A stretch of 64,000 nt of DNA. It comes from Candidatus Kryptoniota bacterium (lineage in GTDB: Bacteria; Bacteroidota; Ignavibacteria; Kryptoniales; JAKASW01). A program made the translations under genes and the position numbers. The stretch is from assembly GCA_036567965.1 (NCBI GenBank), contig DATCTN010000006.1, positions 62,001 through 126,000 on the forward strand. Reading direction: 5' to 3'. Of this stretch, positions 17,372 to 25,565 are shown in pieces (position 1 is the first letter of the stretch; each line of letters starts with the position of its first letter). Below the pieces are notes generated by a model. That model searched no databases and was not told where the DNA came from. It saw nothing but the letters and a program-made list of their open reading frames with translations.

Positions 17372-19612
17372 TTGAATAACGCACTACAAGTTGTTGTCAC
17401 AACCCTGACCCTCTTGCCCCAAGTTGCAGCCGCCGTTTCCGATTCCACAAACGCAACCAAGTACGTCATCAAAGCCGCGAAAATTCAGGGCGATATCTCC
17501 CTCACAGGGAAACTCTCGGATCCAAGGTGGGCACACGCCTCACCCGTTCATCTCGGATTCGAAGTGCAACCCGGCGACAACCTCCCTGCCACACAAAGAA
17601 CTGACGTGCGTGTCCTTTACAATGATGAGACCTTGTATCTGGGGTTCATGTGTCATGATACAGACCCGAGCCGGATCAGAGCGCACATTGCAGACCGCGA
17701 CAATATGTTCGATGACGACTACGTCGGAGTCATACTCGATACTTACTCAGATCACCAGCGAGCATACGAATTCTTCGCAAATCCATACGGCATACAAGGC
17801 GACGGCATTCGAGATGCGAACAACGAGGATATGAGCTGGGATGCAGTCTGGCATACGGCAAGTTCGATTATCGACAGCGGGTATATTGTCGAGATGGCGA
17901 TCCCTTTCAAAAGCATCCGGTTCCCCGCACTGCCGATCGAGAATTGGAATCTGGATTTCCTGCGAAATCTGCCGCGGCAAAGCCGCTATCAGTATTCCTG
18001 GGTCAGACTTGATTTGAATGACCCATGCCTATTGTGCCAGGGCGGAACTCTCGAAGGACTGACGAGCATAGATCCGGCGGGGACATTCGGACTACTTCCA
18101 TATGCAATGGCCCTAAAGAGCGATGGAAAAAGTGATCCCTCCGATCCAAACTCATCCTTTAGCAACGGTCGAGTCACGGGAAGACTCGGACTTGGGATTC
18201 AATACAATCCTAATCCGAGTCTCACAATCGAAGGAGTAGGAAATCCCGATTTCAGCCAGGTGGAATCCGATGCGGCACAGATAAGCGTCAACTCTTCATT
18301 CGCGCTCTTTTATCCGGAAAAGCGGCCGTTCTTCATGGAAGGTAACGATTTGCTGACGACCAAGACGCAAGCGTACTATTCACGCATGATAAACAATCCG
18401 TTGGGAGGAATGAAGCTCATGGAGAACAGCGGCGGATTTTCTCTCGGATACATTGGCGCCGAGGATAGGAACACACCTTTCATCGTAGCGGGCGAAGAAG
18501 CCAGCAGCACGTTAGCGAGTTCACATCAATCAGTCTCAAACATCCTCAGAGGAAAATACAATTTTGGGAATCAATCATTCGTTGGCTTTCTGGGAACGGC
18601 AAGGAATTTTTACAACGCACATAACTATGTCGAAGGCGTGGACTGGAATTATTTTTTCAGCGGCAATTATACGTTCGATGGGCAGGTGCTCTATTCCAAC
18701 ACTAAGGAACTAAACGATACCAATCTCATATCCGACACGTCGCATTTCGGAAGCACGAGATTCACTCGCGCTTTTGACGGCGAGGAATACGGAGGCATGG
18801 GATCGGTCGTGGAATTCCGCAGGGATGCGAGAATCTACAGCTTCCGCCTGACATACCGAGACTTCTCACCCACATTCCAGGCCCAGAACGGATTCGTGTT
18901 TCAGAACGACCTCCGAACTCTGGACATGGACCACAATGTGGAGTTTTATCCGAACACCGCTCTGATCGACTGGTGGGTCTTCGATGTAGAATCCTTCCTG
19001 CACTTCAATTATGACAACAAGCGAAAAGAGCGCTGGATCGTCCCCACTGTCGTCGCTCAACTGAAAGGGCAAACGCAGCTCCAGGCAACTTACTTACTTT
19101 TGAATGATGAGCTCTTCCGGTCCGTTGATTTTAGAGGCGTACATCGCTGGATCTTCAATATGTACGCGCGACCCTTCAGCGCAGTAACGTGCAGTCTCAA
19201 CGTGCAAACCGGCAGGTTCATCTATCGCGCCGACACTGCGAGGCTCGGCACAGGGTATAACATCTCGGCCGAATTAGTTCTCAAGCCCACTGACAGATTA
19301 TCTCTAACCGCCGACTACTCAGTGTCAAAACTTTTGGACATCGTCGGCGGGACTCTTTTTTATGATGGATATATCGGAAGACTTTCGACGATCTACCAAA
19401 TCAACAAACGAATCTTCATAAGATTGATCGGACAGTACGACCAATTCAACCAGGCAATTGAGATCGATCCGCTTTTCAGTTATAAGCTTAATCCGTTCAC
19501 AATCTTTTACGCCGGCTCAACACACAGCCTGACGGACTACGGTGAACCGTTTGGGATCGAACAGACATCGCGAGAGTTCTTCATTAAACTGCAATATCTC
19601 CTGAGGGATTAG
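17372..19612 (+). CDS. DUF5916 outer-membrane protein with CBM9-like N-domain
   Basis: Family of large FCB proteins with an exported N-terminal carbohydrate-binding-9-like domain and a C-terminal predicted outer-membrane barrel (DUF5916). The function is unknown. The 746 residues begin with a weak signal peptide. Residues about 35-215 form the CBM9-like part (KIQGDISLTGKLSDPRWAHA; DDDYVGVILDTYSDHQRAYEF; VEMAIPFKSIRFP). The rest is rich in alternating aromatic strands and includes NPDFSQVESDAAQISVN and YPEKRPFFMEG, a conserved DUF5916 stretch. The start is a TTG with GGAGG eight bases upstream. It stands alone after a 161-bp gap in which no clear promoter was found. Confidence 0.82.
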   Translation: MNNALQVVVTTLTLLPQVAAAVSDSTNATKYVIKAAKIQGDISLTGKLSDPRWAHASPVHLGFEVQPGDNLPATQRTDVRVLYNDETLYLGFMCHDTDPSRIRAHIADRDNMFDDDYVGVILDTYSDHQRAYEFFANPYGIQGDGIRDANNEDMSWDAVWHTASSIIDSGYIVEMAIPFKSIRFPALPIENWNLDFLRNLPRQSRYQYSWVRLDLNDPCLLCQGGTLEGLTSIDPAGTFGLLPYAMALKSDGKSDPSDPNSSFSNGRVTGRLGLGIQYNPNPSLTIEGVGNPDFSQVESDAAQISVNSSFALFYPEKRPFFMEGNDLLTTKTQAYYSRMINNPLGGMKLMENSGGFSLGYIGAEDRNTPFIVAGEEASSTLASSHQSVSNILRGKYNFGNQSFVGFLGTARNFYNAHNYVEGVDWNYFFSGNYTFDGQVLYSNTKELNDTNLISDTSHFGSTRFTRAFDGEEYGGMGSVVEFRRDARIYSFRLTYRDFSPTFQAQNGFVFQNDLRTLDMDHNVEFYPNTALIDWWVFDVESFLHFNYDNKRKERWIVPTVVAQLKGQTQLQATYLLLNDELFRSVDFRGVHRWIFNMYARPFSAVTCSLNVQTGRFIYRADTARLGTGYNISAELVLKPTDRLSLTADYSVSKLLDIVGGTLFYDGYIGRLSTIYQINKRIFIRLIGQYDQFNQAIEIDPLFSYKLNPFTIFYAGSTHSLTDYGEPFGIEQTSREFFIKLQYLLRD

Positions 19613-19626
19613 GGGAATATCCCTAA

Positions 19627-19647
19627 CCTGATTTCCGGAAAATCAGG
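19627..19647. terminator. Hairpin between convergent genes
   Basis: CCTGATTT (19627-19634) and AAATCAGG (19640-19647) form an 8-bp stem with a 5-nt loop. It sits between the DUF5916 stop and the stop of the converging pspC, and overlaps the pspC stop. No T-run follows on either strand, so it could be a weak bidirectional terminator or an mRNA 3'-end stabiliser. Confidence 0.3.
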
Positions 19648-19840
19648 CCTGTCCGTAGTTCGGCGGAACGACCCACCATGCGATAAGATACGTCACGACG
19701 ACTGGGAACACTCCCGTTATGAAGCAAAGGAAAATGAGACCGAGCCGCACCAGCGTGGGATCTACATCGAGCATTTCTGCGACACCGCCACAGAGACCTG
19801 CAATCTTCTTTTCGCGCATCGACCTGTAGAACTTCTTCAT
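19643..19840 (-). CDS. PspC-domain small membrane protein
   Basis: Small envelope protein of the PspC family, related to phage-shock and stress-responsive membrane proteins. The 65 residues contain the conserved start KKIAGLCGGVAEMLDVDPTL followed by one long membrane segment (about 30-58) ending in AWWVVP. An in-frame ATG six codons earlier (19858) is possible. The ATG at 19840 is preferred because AAAGGAG lies eight bases before it. No pspA or other psp gene is nearby. It is last in a minus-strand series after the receiver protein gene, from which a 160-bp gap separates it. Confidence 0.85.
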   Translation of the reverse strand: MKKFYRSMREKKIAGLCGGVAEMLDVDPTLVRLGLIFLCFITGVFPVVVTYLIAWWVVPPNYGQA

Positions 19841-20000
19841 GACTCCATCTCCTTTCATATGAAAGACGACGCATCGTTAACGCGTTAGTTACAACAGATT
19901 TTATGACGGGAAACTACATGAGCTGCATGAGCGCGCCGCGCACAAACCATTCCCGGGCTTACGTTTTGCAGACTTCAATAAGAGATATCCTAAGGGCGGG

Positions 20001-22091
20001 TTAATCACTCTCTCTGAGAGAGCGATATTTCTTCAGCTTGCCTTCGACAACGGCTGCAAGCATATCCGGGTCGACCGGTTTTGTGAGGTAGTCATCCACA
20101 CCAAGCTGAATGCCCGTGCGGACAAAGAAACTCTCATGCATTCCACTCATCAGGATAAACGGGACCTTCTTCAGGTGCGGCACCTTCTGCACTTTCTCAA
20201 AGAAGGAGAATCCGTCACCTTCAGTTCCGGAAAACATGACATCGGAAATGATGAGATCGACGTGAGTGGTCTCGAGAAGTTTCAGACCATCTGACGGGCT
20301 GAGTTTGGTCAAAACGCTGTAGCCATATCCTTCCAGGACGGCGCGGACAGTCTCGAGAAACGACGGCTCGTCGTCCACCACCAATATTACAGCTTTCATT
20401 ACCGCGCGCTGGAAAGCAGCGAGAATATGCGGCTCGAGTTTTGTCGACTCCTCCTGTGTTATCTGGAACCGATGCTTCAAATCCTCCAGGGCGCTCTGGT
20501 CGTTCGGTTTGATCTTCCCTTTTCTAATTTCCTTCTCGACTTCCGTCACATAAACCTGGAGCCTGATATCGCTTTCGCTTTCAAGATGGTCCTCAAAAGT
20601 AAGACCAAGCACATCTCGTAACTGCATTAATTCCCTTGCCAGCTCCGGAGTTACGGGCGGTGTTGCCCACGCTTCGCGCAACCTCGTCATGTATAATCGG
20701 AGCTTCTCCTCACGTGTGTCGGGAAGCTTAACGCCAAGGAGTTTCAGCCGCTCTTCATAGTCAGCTTCAGCTATGGACTTTGCGTCAAGGATCCGCTTCT
20801 CAAGCTCTTTGTCCATCTCTCCACGAAGGTGGTATCTTCTCTCGTCGAGTTTCTTTTGCTCCTCCTCGACAACCTTCTTCCGATCGCCTTCGATTCGTGA
20901 CTGATGCTCTTTGAGCTCTCTTTCTATTCTACTTTCTACCTTTTCGCGTTCGGCGGCGAGTTCCGACGAGAGCTTGTCCCTGTATTCCAATTCGAGTTGT
21001 CTCCGAAGCTCAGATTGTTTCTGCTCGAACTCCCTCCGCTCGTTGTGCCTCAGTTCGTCTAGCCGTTTGTCCAACTCCGACTGGGTCTGTTGTTCCAGCT
21101 TCCGGTAACGGTCTTCGTAAGTCCTTTCAATTTCCCTTTGACGATATTCTCGTTCTTCTTCAATTCTCCGCTGGTTTGCCGCGAGCTTTTCCTCGTATTC
21201 CCTCTGAAGCCTTTGACGGATCACCTCCGTGTGTTGGTCGCTCTCCTTTTCCTTTTCCACAACGCCGCTGGCTTTCATCTTTTCAACTTCCGTCGAGACT
21301 CTCTTATCGAGTTCCGCTTCCATTTGCCTACGGCTATCCTCTATGGCCGTGCGCTCCTTGTCGAGAAGGCTCTTCTTTTCCCTTACTGCGGATTCCTTCA
21401 ATTCGAGCATGGATTTTTCGTAGAGGGCGCTCATTTCGGAACGCGTCTCTTCTTCGGCCTTCTTCCTTTCTGAAGCAAGTTGCTGCCTGTAAGTGGCCTC
21501 CATTTTGCCGATTTCCATCTCGAATTTTTCTTTAGACTGCTTCTCGAGCTCTCTCCTGAATTTCTCTTTTTCCTTCTCGAGGTTTGCAATCAGAGATGCT
21601 CGTTCTGCTTCCTGCCACTCGCGTTCCTTCTTTAGGGCTTCGGCGATTCGCTGCTCGGCTTTCCTGATTTCATCTGTGAAACGTTTATTGTACTCGCTCT
21701 CAAGTCTCTGCTCGATCTCGGCACGTATGGCCGATTCGCCAAGGACTTCCTTCGCAAGTTCAGGCGGCTTCACCTGGGGAGCTTGGGCGGGAGTCTCTAC
21801 GATGACTTCTGGTTTGGTTTCCAGTTCTTCTGGAGTGGGAGGTGCTTCTGCAGCCGCTGCAGTCTTCAGTGCTGCTGATTCAAGGGCTGTTCTGCGTTCT
21901 TCCAAAGCTAGCGCATAAACGTTGTTCGGATCAATTGCCCTGACAGCGTCTAATTCCTCTCTGGCATCAACGTATTTCCCCTCTTTGATGAATTTGTCGG
22001 CAAGACGCAAATGAGACGCGATCTCTTGCCGTGCATTCTCGGAGGCTGTTGGTGCCGAAGATTTGATGTTCTGAGTTTTTTTGAACAGCAT
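20001..22091 (-). CDS. Long coiled-coil protein with C-terminal response-regulator receiver domain
   Basis: Predicted cytoplasmic, 696 residues. Residues about 18-70 look like a TPR-type helical hairpin (ADKFIKEGKYVDAREELDAV). A Pro/Glu-rich linker (about 78-112) follows, then ~320 residues of highly charged, nearly unbroken coiled coil (about 115-440). A helical segment of ~110 residues (RLYMTRLREAWATPPVTP onward) precedes a complete receiver domain (566-690). In the receiver, the acidic pair D573-D574, phospho-acceptor D617 (DLIISDVMF), S649 and K671 (DYLTKP) are all present. There is no output domain after it. It follows phoBRU on the same strand after a 135-bp gap. The partner kinase and role are unknown; a phosphorylation-controlled filament or scaffold is only a guess. 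Confidence 0.8.
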   Translation of the reverse strand: MLFKKTQNIKSSAPTASENARQEIASHLRLADKFIKEGKYVDAREELDAVRAIDPNNVYALALEERRTALESAALKTAAAAEAPPTPEELETKPEVIVETPAQAPQVKPPELAKEVLGESAIRAEIEQRLESEYNKRFTDEIRKAEQRIAEALKKEREWQEAERASLIANLEKEKEKFRRELEKQSKEKFEMEIGKMEATYRQQLASERKKAEEETRSEMSALYEKSMLELKESAVREKKSLLDKERTAIEDSRRQMEAELDKRVSTEVEKMKASGVVEKEKESDQHTEVIRQRLQREYEEKLAANQRRIEEEREYRQREIERTYEDRYRKLEQQTQSELDKRLDELRHNERREFEQKQSELRRQLELEYRDKLSSELAAEREKVESRIERELKEHQSRIEGDRKKVVEEEQKKLDERRYHLRGEMDKELEKRILDAKSIAEADYEERLKLLGVKLPDTREEKLRLYMTRLREAWATPPVTPELARELMQLRDVLGLTFEDHLESESDIRLQVYVTEVEKEIRKGKIKPNDQSALEDLKHRFQITQEESTKLEPHILAAFQRAVMKAVILVVDDEPSFLETVRAVLEGYGYSVLTKLSPSDGLKLLETTHVDLIISDVMFSGTEGDGFSFFEKVQKVPHLKKVPFILMSGMHESFFVRTGIQLGVDDYLTKPVDPDMLAAVVEGKLKKYRSLRESD

Positions 22092-22226
22092 TATGGCTCC
22101 GGAAGATCTAGAAACAAGTTATTAAAGGGAACCTTCATTAGCAATAAGCCAAGAACCCCCTTCCGGGTAGAATTCCCCCTGCGTACAAAAAATCGAGCCG
22201 CTAACCGACTGAAGTGAGTGCCGGTT

Positions 22227-22901
22227 TTACTCCTGTTCACCCGCATGGTGTTTGATGACCTTCGCGTCGACAAGGAACACTACATCTTCAGCGATGTTCG
22301 TCGCATGGTCGGCTACGCGCTCTGTATGCTTGAGTGCTACAATAAGGTGCGCGCCCGGCTCAACCAGGCCGGAGTCCTTTTTCATCTCGCCCACTACAAA
22401 ATGAAACTTGTCCCTGTTCATGTCGTCGACGACATCGTCCTCTTTGCAGACACGCCGGGCCAATTCCGCGTCGCCATGGATGAAAGAATCGAGGCTGTCA
22501 TGAACCATACTTCTGGCCACATCGCCCATTTCCAGAATTGCGGTTCGCCGGACGAAATCTTGAAAGTTAAGAAGCGGTTCGACTCGCTGCGCTATGTTCA
22601 CCGCCACGTCGCCGATTCGTTCGAGTTCATGGTTCATTTTAATTGCAGATACAACAAGCCTAAGATCAGCTGCGACGGGCTGTTCAAGTGCTATTATATC
22701 GTCAACCTGCTGATCAAGCAGGTTATCGAAATCGTTGACCTTTTTTTCATTCTCATACACCTTCTTGACCGCCTCCATGTCACTGTCATGCAGCGCCCGG
22801 AAAGCGCGCTCCAGCTGACTGTCAACAAGGCTTCCCATCTTGATCAGGTTCGACCGCAAGTCTTCAAGCTGATCTTCAAAATGTCTATGCATTCTCCTCA
22901 C
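22227..22901 (-). CDS. phoU: Phosphate-signalling regulator PhoU
   Basis: Cytoplasmic regulator that restrains the PhoR-PhoB phosphate response and phosphate uptake. The 224 residues form two repeats of a three-helix bundle. The metal-binding signatures are MNHELERIGDVAVNIA (about residue 93) and LKHTERVADHATNIAEDV (about 191). The GTG at 22901 gives MRRMHRHF; the ATG three codons later (22892) has GAGGAG almost touching it, so the exact start is uncertain. It lies 47 nt behind phoR. No pst transporter gene is nearby. Confidence 0.93.
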   Translation of the reverse strand: MRRMHRHFEDQLEDLRSNLIKMGSLVDSQLERAFRALHDSDMEAVKKVYENEKKVNDFDNLLDQQVDDIIALEQPVAADLRLVVSAIKMNHELERIGDVAVNIAQRVEPLLNFQDFVRRTAILEMGDVARSMVHDSLDSFIHGDAELARRVCKEDDVVDDMNRDKFHFVVGEMKKDSGLVEPGAHLIVALKHTERVADHATNIAEDVVFLVDAKVIKHHAGEQE

Positions 22902-22948
22902 TCCGTTCTGACGATTTACTATTTCTTGTCACGAGATACTCCTCAAAT

Positions 22949-24001
22949 CTATTTCTTTAAGGTGAAGCTGAACTCCGAGCCTTTACCGGGCTCGCTTTTC
23001 ACTTCTATTCTGCTTTTATGTGCCTCGACAATGTGTTTAACAATAGCAAGCCCCAACCCCGTTCCGCCCACACTCCTGCTTCTGTCCTTGTCGACTCTGT
23101 AGAATCGCTCGAAGATACGCGCAATGTGCTCATCTCCAATCCCGCAGCCGGTGTCTTTCACAAAGACCCTGACATGGTCGGGCGTATCAGTGTAACCGAC
23201 CTCGATCTTCCCGCCCTCGTCGGTATACTTCACCGAATTATCAATCAGGTTCCACATTACCTGTCGCAGCCTATCCCTGTCGCCAAGGACCAGAATTTCA
23301 TCGGGTTTCATGCATACCGACAGCGTGAGCGATTTTCTCTCCGCCTTGGGTTTCAACTCCTCTATCACATTCGCGAGGAATTCAGTTATATCGAAATACC
23401 GGAAGCTCATCCTCATCTCACCGCTCTCAATCCTCGATATTTCGATCAGATCGTTGAGCAATGTGTTAAGTCTTTCCGAATGCTGGTACGCCTTCATCAG
23501 GAATTCCCTGTTCACTTTCGGGTCATCCATCGCCCCATCGATCAGAGTCTCAATGAATCCCTGTATGCTGAAGATAGGCGTTCTGAGCTCATGAGAGACA
23601 TTAGCCAGGAATTCGCTCCGCACTTTCTCTAGTTTCTCAAATCTGGCAATGTCGCTCTGCAGGTTTCGGACTATCTGATTCGTGAGCTTACTGATTTGTT
23701 TCAGATCGTCAGCACCGGTTTCCGGAAGCTGAACGGACAGGTCGCCCGCACTTATCCGGCGTAATGCCTCGACGATCGTGTTCAGGATATTTGATTGCCT
23801 CTTCCGAATTGAAGCAAACGATTCAAGAAATATATAGGTCGCCAAGCCGCAAACCAGTGCGATCACAAGCACATGGTTTTCCTGCAGAGCGGACCGAACC
23901 GAAATGAATGCCTGGATCGAAATGAGAACCATATATATCAGAATGCCCGTGACACAGGCAAATACAATCCTTGACTTATACGAGATCAATAGCCTTCTCA
24001 T
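22949..24001 (-). CDS. phoR: Phosphate-regulon sensor histidine kinase
   Basis: Membrane-bound sensor kinase that phosphorylates the adjacent PhoB-type regulator. Two membrane helices (about residues 12-32 and 43-62) have almost no periplasmic part between them. A HAMP-like linker (about 68-118), a HisKA dimerisation domain with phospho-acceptor His137 in NVSHELRTP and a HATPase_c domain follow. The ATPase motifs are the N-box (WNLIDNSVKYTDEG), G1 (DTGCGIG), the F-box (IFERFYRVDKDRS) and G2 (GGTGLGLAIVKHI). It lacks a PAS domain. Its start overlaps the phoB stop by 4 nt (ATGA), showing translational coupling. The PhoR assignment rests on phoB and phoU flanking it. Confidence 0.9.
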   Translation of the reverse strand: MRRLLISYKSRIVFACVTGILIYMVLISIQAFISVRSALQENHVLVIALVCGLATYIFLESFASIRKRQSNILNTIVEALRRISAGDLSVQLPETGADDLKQISKLTNQIVRNLQSDIARFEKLEKVRSEFLANVSHELRTPIFSIQGFIETLIDGAMDDPKVNREFLMKAYQHSERLNTLLNDLIEISRIESGEMRMSFRYFDITEFLANVIEELKPKAERKSLTLSVCMKPDEILVLGDRDRLRQVMWNLIDNSVKYTDEGGKIEVGYTDTPDHVRVFVKDTGCGIGDEHIARIFERFYRVDKDRSRSVGGTGLGLAIVKHIVEAHKSRIEVKSEPGKGSEFSFTLKK

Positions 24002-24681
24002 TCAACTTTCAGTTTATAACCCACTCCCTTTATTGTCTCGATCATATCTGCGTGGTCGCCAAGTTTTTCTCTGATCTTGCGGATGTGGACGTCGACTGTC
24101 CTGTCGCCGACATAAACATCGGAGCCCCACACGCGGCTCAAGAGAGTTTCCCGCGATATGACTTTCCCTTCGTGAGCGGCGAGGTAGTATAGTATTTCGA
24201 ACTCCTTGCGAGGGAAGAAAACCTGTGCCCCCCCAACCCTCACCACGTAGCTTTCCCGATCTATGATTACTTTTCCAAGATCGATGTTCTTACCTTCGCC
24301 TCCCTTTGTCCCTTCGGCTCTCCTGAGAACTGCACGGATTCTTGAGATCAATTTCCGCGGACTGATAGGCTTAACGATATAATCGTCCGCACCAAGTTCA
24401 AGACCAAGCACCTCATCAAACTCCGCGCTCTTCGCAGTCAGAAAGATGACCGGAATGTTTGCAGTCCTCTCTGACTGTCCAAGGGACTTCATGACTTCGT
24501 AACCATCTTTGCCAGGGAGCATAATATCCAGGAGTATGACATCGGGCTTGATGTCGGATGCTTTGACCAGAGCCTCGTTCCCATCGGATGCGGACTCGAC
24601 TCTGAATCCCTCGCGCTCCAGATTATACTTTATGAGCTGCACGATGTCCTGTTCATCATCAACCACTAAGACGGTCTTCAT
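23998..24681 (-). CDS. phoB: PhoB-type response regulator
   Basis: OmpR/PhoB-family transcription factor. The receiver domain (residues 1-118) has D8-D9, phospho-acceptor D52 (VILLDIMLPGKDG), T82 (FLTAK) and the K of DDYIVKP. The winged-helix DNA-binding domain (about 130-227) ends with the recognition-helix signature SDVYVGDRTVDVHIRKIREK and the wing GVGYKL. A purine-rich AAAGGAGATCTC ribosome-binding site lies before the ATG. It is first in the phoB-phoR-phoU operon, 66 nt downstream of the tRNA-Cys gene. Confidence 0.92.
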   Translation of the reverse strand: MKTVLVVDDEQDIVQLIKYNLEREGFRVESASDGNEALVKASDIKPDVILLDIMLPGKDGYEVMKSLGQSERTANIPVIFLTAKSAEFDEVLGLELGADDYIVKPISPRKLISRIRAVLRRAEGTKGGEGKNIDLGKVIIDRESYVVRVGGAQVFFPRKEFEILYYLAAHEGKVISRETLLSRVWGSDVYVGDRTVDVHIRKIREKLGDHADMIETIKGVGYKLKVE

Positions 24682-24747
24682 TGAGATCTCCTTTCGTTGT
24701 CCACAGGGACTCTTCGGGCGGGAGCAAGAGAATGGGGGCGTATCGTG

Positions 24748-24820
24748 AGGCGACGGGCGGATTCGAACCGCCGCATAAAGGTTTTGCAGACCTCTCCCTT
24801 AGCCACTTGGGTACGTCGCC
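24748..24820 (-). tRNA. trnC: tRNA-Cys (GCA)
   Basis: A 73-nt cloverleaf on the minus strand. The acceptor stem GGCGACG pairs with CGTCGCC, the anticodon loop CTGCAAA gives anticodon GCA, and the T-arm is GGCGGTTCGAATCCGCC. The discriminator is U and no CCA is encoded. Confidence 0.95.
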
Positions 24821-24898
24821 GTGTAGAACCCGCCGACTAAATCCTCGAGGCACTCCGGCGGGTGCAACATCCATACTTGTTTAGTTACACTGAAGTTG

Positions 24899-24971
<73 letters not shown>

Positions 24972-24982
24972 GTTGCGCTGAA

Positions 24983-25011
24983 AATATAGCCGTGAACGGA
25001 AAGAAAGTCAA
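24983..25011 (-). promoter_or_regulatory. Promoter of tRNA-Gly
   Basis: On the minus strand TTGACT (25011-25006), a 17-nt spacer and TATATT (24988-24983) end 11 nt before the tRNA 5' end. The downstream tRNA-Cys may be co-transcribed. Confidence 0.7.
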
Positions 25012-25183
25012 GGTTGGCGTGGCTGAGCGAGATTGACCATTTCAGAAATCGCTCACACATGTTCGTTGTTGCAGGAGATGTGCTAGCACCACTGAGGTCT
25101 GTTTGGGGAAACGTTGCTTGTTCTGGTCATATGTTCCACAATAGTGCGATCGACATGAACCGGAATCTTCGACCCTCTATTTG

Positions 25184-25321
25184 TAGGAGCGGTAGGATTC
25201 TCCGCCCGAGGCGGATCCTCCGAAGGAGTCTCCCGAAGGGATCCCTTCGGGACTTCGGACCTTCGGGAGAACCCACGACCTTGGCACCTAAAGCGTCACG
25301 CTTTAACCGAACCACATCCTT
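25184..25321 (-). pseudogene. Degenerate tRNA-Pro copy interrupted in the T-loop
   Basis: Read on the minus strand, this stretch aligns with the intact tRNA-Pro next to it. The D-arm side GTGGTTCGGTTAAAGCG matches the GTGGCTCAGTCCGGTTAGAGCG region with a short deletion. CCAAGGTCGTGGGTTC matches the variable and T-arm left side with two bases missing. GAATCCTACCGCTCCTACA matches the T-arm right side, acceptor strand and trailer at about 16 of 19 positions. The anticodon stem-loop is wrecked. Between TTC and GAAT of the T-loop lies a 68-bp palindromic block. It cannot form a functional tRNA and is best read as a decayed duplicate that received an insertion. Confidence 0.7.
25201..25268. repeat. 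68-bp palindromic block inserted in the tRNA-Pro copy
   Basis: GC-rich block of nested inverted repeats. A 6-bp stem TCCGCC/GGCGGA with loop CGA (25201-25215) is followed by CTCC/GGAG with loop GAA (25218-25228). A perfect 22-bp palindrome centred on GATC (25231-25252) comes next, and TCTCCCGAAGG (25229-25239) can also pair with CCTTCGGGAGA (25260-25270). It splits the T-loop exactly between TTC and GAAT. No second copy was seen in the window. It resembles small non-coding palindromic elements (REP/BIME or RPE type), but its family is unknown. Confidence 0.65.
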
Positions 25322-25323
25322 TG

Positions 25324-25398
25324 TCGGGGCGGTGGGATTCGAACCCACGACCTCTTGGTCCCAAACCAAGCGCTCTAACCGGACTGAGCCACGCCCCG
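25324..25398 (-). tRNA. trnP: tRNA-Pro (UGG)
   Basis: A 75-nt cloverleaf on the minus strand. The acceptor CGGGGCG pairs with CGCCCCG, the anticodon stem CTTGG/CCAAG encloses loop TTTGGGA (anticodon UGG), and the T-arm is GTGGGTTCGAATCCCAC. The discriminator is A and CCA is not encoded. Confidence 0.95.
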
Positions 25399-25435
25399 TG
25401 ATCGACATACGTCGGCAGGATTGCCGCAACCGTTC

Positions 25436-25465
25436 AATATAACAGCGAAGGTGCCATTGCAGCAA
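25436..25465 (-). promoter_or_regulatory. Probable promoter of tRNA-Pro
   Basis: On the minus strand TTGCTG (25465-25460), an 18-nt spacer and TATATT (25441-25436) lie 37 nt before the tRNA 5' end. Confidence 0.45.
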
Positions 25466-25565
25466 GACGATCATGTCCAAATTGGAAATCTTAGACGGGT
25501 ATAATAACTTTTTCAAATAAACCCGCCTTTCAATCGTCGAAGAGGAAGGCATCTTCAAAACGATC

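Noticed and set aside
22218-23102. 294-codon plus-strand frame opposite phoU and the phoR end
   Set aside because: PhoU motifs on the minus strand are unambiguous; the plus frame has no motifs and bridges two genes.
25184-25321. CRISPR or rho-independent terminator explanation for the hairpin block
   Set aside because: There are no repeat-spacer units and no T-run. The flanks align with tRNA-Pro, which explains the locus better.
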